Positions 61,649 to 64,000 of a DNA stretch of 64,000 bases are shown in pieces (position 1 is the stretch's first letter; the number at the start of each line of letters is the position of its first letter). Position numbers and translations under genes: made by a program. A model generated the notes under the pieces. It had not been told where the DNA came from and made no database searches. It saw nothing but the letters and a program-made list of their open reading frames with translations. The DNA comes from Bacteroidetes bacterium UBA1941 (GTDB taxonomy: Bacteria; Bacteroidota; Bacteroidia; Chitinophagales; LD1), in assembly GCA_002336805.1 (NCBI GenBank), contig DDEZ01000011.1, positions 682,001 through 746,000 of the forward strand. The letters run 5' to 3'.

Positions 61649-63490
61649 ATGAGTGCTCACACAACAACAACCGCCGATGTACACGGGCATGTGGATACAG
61701 ACCACATCCACGGCCATGACCACCATCACGAGCCTACCTGGATGGAGACTTATATCTTCTCCACAGATCACAAGACGATCGCCAAGCAGTTCCTCATCAC
61801 AGGTATGTTTTGGGGTATCGTAGGTGGTTTGCTTTCGGTGCTTTTCCGTCTGCAGCTCGGCTGGCCAAATGATACTTTCCCATTCCTGGAGACATTTCTG
61901 GGCAAATGGGCAGAAGGTGGCAAGATCAGCAATGAGTTTTATCTTGCTATGGTTACCATGCACGGTACCATCCTCGTATTCTTCGTACTAACTGGCGGTC
62001 TGTCAGGTACATTTGCAAACCTGCTGATACCATACCAGATCGGTGCGCGTGATATGGCCTCCGGCTTTATCAATATGCTGTCTTATTGGTTCTTCTTCGC
62101 AGCTTCTATAGTACTGTTTACATCATTCTTTGTACAGACTGGTCCTGCCTCTGGCGGTTGGACAGCTTACCCACCACTGAATGGTATGAGGGATATCGCT
62201 ATCAATAAGGGTTCTGGCCTCGGTTTTGACCTTTGGGCACTGGCTATGACTTTCTTCATCATATCATCCCTGCTCGGCGGTCTCAACTATGTAGCTACTA
62301 TCCTGAATCTCCGTACCAAGGGTATGGGCATGATGAAGCTCCCGCTCACTATCTGGGCATTCATGTTCACGGCTATCCTCGGTATCCTGTCATTTCCGGC
62401 GCTCCTCGCTGGTGTGGCGCTCCTCGAGTTTGACCGTCTGCTCGGCACCTCATTCTACCTCAATATGATCGTGGTAAACGGTCACCTGCTCGACTACAGG
62501 GGCGGTTCTCCGATCCTGTTCCAGCACCTGTTCTGGTTCCTCGGTCACCCGGAGGTATACATCATCATCCTCCCGGCCATGGGTATCGTGTCTGAGGTAC
62601 TGTCGGTACACAGCCGCAAGCCTATCTTCGGCTACCGTGCAATGGTGGTATCTATCATGGCTATCGTGGTTATCTCCTTCCTCGTGTGGGCACACCACAT
62701 GTTTGTGACAGGTCTCAATCCAAACCTCGCTGCAGTATTCGTACTCTTTACACTCCTCATCGCTGTCCCATCAGCTATCAAGGTGTTCAACTGGATAGGT
62801 ACCATCTGGAAGGGTAGCATCCGTCTCACGGTACCGATGCTCTTTGCTATCGGATTCGTATCGATGTTCATCTCTGGTGGTCTCACTGGTCTCATGTTGG
62901 GTAACTCGCCTATCGATATCCAGCTCCACGATACATACTTTGTAGTAGCTCACTTCCACATCGTAATGGGTGTAGCAGCATTCTTCGGTATGTTTGCAGG
63001 TGTGTACCACTGGTTCCCACGTTTCTACGGTCGCTTTATGAATGATACCCTCGGTTACATTCACTTCTATGTGACCCTGATCGGTGGCTACGCTATCTTC
63101 TTCCCTATGCACTTTATGACTGGTCTCCCTCGTCGTTACTATACTTTCGCAAACTTTGAGACCTTCAATAACTTCAACTTCCTCACGCAGTTTATCTCTG
63201 TAGCAGCTATCGTGGTATTCCTCGCTCAGCTGATCTTTGTGGTAAACTTCTTCTACAGCATATTCAAGGGCCGCAAGGTAGATGTAGAGCGTACAGAAGG
63301 TGAGCACACTTATGGCAATCCATGGGAAGGTACCACTCTGGAGTGGACTGCACCTATCGAGCGCATCCACGGCAACTGGGCTGGCGAGATACCATCTGTA
63401 TACAGGTGGCCATATGACTACAGTGTCAATGACAAGCCATATATCTCTCAGAATACGCCACTTGCACCAGGTGAGGTAGAGCACACCTAA
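61649..63490 (+). CDS. coxA: cytochrome c oxidase subunit I
   Basis: The 613-residue protein has a His-rich cytoplasmic start and twelve membrane helices. Heme and copper ligands are visible: HGTILVFFVLTGG (low-spin heme His), GHPEVYIIILPAMG (CuB His with the cross-linked Tyr), HHMFVTG (two CuB His) and HDTYFVVAHFHIVMG (heme a3 and heme a His). The YIII Tyr of the K path is present. It reduces O2 to water and pumps protons. It is followed by ctaB, needed to make its heme. Confidence 0.97.
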   Translation: MSAHTTTTADVHGHVDTDHIHGHDHHHEPTWMETYIFSTDHKTIAKQFLITGMFWGIVGGLLSVLFRLQLGWPNDTFPFLETFLGKWAEGGKISNEFYLAMVTMHGTILVFFVLTGGLSGTFANLLIPYQIGARDMASGFINMLSYWFFFAASIVLFTSFFVQTGPASGGWTAYPPLNGMRDIAINKGSGLGFDLWALAMTFFIISSLLGGLNYVATILNLRTKGMGMMKLPLTIWAFMFTAILGILSFPALLAGVALLEFDRLLGTSFYLNMIVVNGHLLDYRGGSPILFQHLFWFLGHPEVYIIILPAMGIVSEVLSVHSRKPIFGYRAMVVSIMAIVVISFLVWAHHMFVTGLNPNLAAVFVLFTLLIAVPSAIKVFNWIGTIWKGSIRLTVPMLFAIGFVSMFISGGLTGLMLGNSPIDIQLHDTYFVVAHFHIVMGVAAFFGMFAGVYHWFPRFYGRFMNDTLGYIHFYVTLIGGYAIFFPMHFMTGLPRRYYTFANFETFNNFNFLTQFISVAAIVVFLAQLIFVVNFFYSIFKGRKVDVERTEGEHTYGNPWEGTTLEWTAPIERIHGNWAGEIPSVYRWPYDYSVNDKPYISQNTPLAPGEVEHT

Positions 63491-63528
63491 TCAGGAAATA
63501 TTAAGTAATAGAGTTAGTATATAAGATC

Positions 63529-64000
63529 GTGCAAAAAGTAGAAGCCATAGACAGACAACCGAGCCTGCTCGTGCAGAAGCTGAGGGACTATGCGGCGCTG
63601 ACCAAGATAAGGCTCAGCATGACCGTAGGTATCTCCGCTGCGCTGGGCTATCTCTTCGGTGCTGATCTGCATGCTATACACTGGGCTGCCTTTGGGCTGT
63701 TCTTTGTAGCGGGACTCATGGTCACCTGCGCATCCAATGTGCTGAACGAGATCATAGAGAAGGACTCTGACAAGCTGATGGAGCGCACTATGGGCCGTCC
63801 GCTGCCTATGGGCACCATGACCGTAGCAGAGGCTATGCTCTCTGCCGGTATACTCGGCGTCGTAGGCGTCCTGATATTAGCCTTCCAGTTCAATCTCACT
63901 GCAGGTGTACTGGCTGCAGTATCACTATTGTCTTATGCATTCATCTATACGCCGCTCAAGAAGGTTTCTTCTATAGCAGTATTCGTAGGTGCTATACCGG
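63529..64000 (+). CDS. ctaB: protoheme IX farnesyltransferase (heme O synthase), cut by window end
   Basis: The hand-read frame starts at GTG 63529 and stays open to 64000 (157 codons). The product begins VQKVEAIDRQPSLLVQKL. It shows the prenyltransferase region CASNVLNEIIEKDSDKLMER, with the Asn/Asp/Glu metal pattern, and MGRPLP. Membrane helices follow. The enzyme adds a farnesyl group to heme B, the first step towards the heme A of the oxidase. It lies 38 bp after coxA. The C-terminal part is outside the window. Confidence 0.92.
   Translation, partial: MQKVEAIDRQPSLLVQKLRDYAALTKIRLSMTVGISAALGYLFGADLHAIHWAAFGLFFVAGLMVTCASNVLNEIIEKDSDKLMERTMGRPLPMGTMTVAEAMLSAGILGVVGVLILAFQFNLTAGVLAAVSLLSYAFIYTPLKKVSSIAVFVGAIP

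Noticed and set aside
1..64000. CRISPR array, prophage, integrase or insertion sequence
   Set aside because: No regularly spaced direct repeats, transposase motifs or phage structural genes were found; the Gcr-type gene is a membrane protein and not evidence of mobility.

Overview
The window looks like a chromosomal segment of a Bacteroidota species, probably in or near the order Chitinophagales (the order is an inference). The evidence is type IX secretion (T9SS) C-terminal sorting domains, a PorP/SprF-CHU_C gene pair, a tonB-exbD-exbD-exbB cluster, alternative complex III, and promoters of the TTTG-N(18-23)-TAnnTTTG kind. I see no phage, plasmid, transposase or CRISPR array.

Layout. 1-7.1 kb: two paralogous divergent modules, each pairing a cytoplasmic TPR-PAS histidine kinase with a small exported Cys-rich protein. 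They flank a large T9SS cargo and are followed by an orphan receiver protein. 7.2-18.9 kb: a Baeyer-Villiger-type monooxygenase, DUF2804, lipoproteins, a second receiver, DUF486, and a tandem DUF3857/transglutaminase-like pair. 19.0-30.6 kb: ceramidase-like membrane protein, Ddl, LuxC-type acyl-CoA reductase, a cytochrome/copper-monooxygenase-like T9SS cargo, M20 dipeptidase, GlmM-type mutase, methyltransferase, PAP2 phosphatase, porin and enoyl-CoA hydratase. 30.6-39.4 kb: envelope proteins and the TonB system. 39.8-50.7 kb: two distant paralogous coiled-coil membrane proteins, an AsnC regulator, an odd tRNA-like gene, UspA, PI-PLC, an acyltransferase, a Gcr-type membrane protein, and a tandem pair of T9SS cargos with a nearly identical 203-bp sorting module. 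51.0-64.0 kb: a respiratory operon actABCDEF-coxB-coxA-ctaB, cut by the window end.

The respiratory genes form one pathway. Menaquinol is oxidised by alternative complex III, electrons pass through its c-hemes to an aa3-type oxidase, and CtaB makes heme O, the precursor of heme A. Four related short hairpins sit in the operon spacers, and repeated TTGTCA hexamers lie upstream of actA.

Best candidates for something undescribed: (1) the duplicated kinase/secreted Cys-rich protein module, with exactly 65 bp between start codons in both copies; (2) a tRNA-Leu-like gene with its own promoter and terminator, a GUC at the anticodon position and a variable arm of about 97 nt containing a 30-bp perfect palindrome; (3) a roughly 115-residue Cys-rich low-complexity insertion in ActF. 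All functional calls come from reading the sequence; no database search was run.
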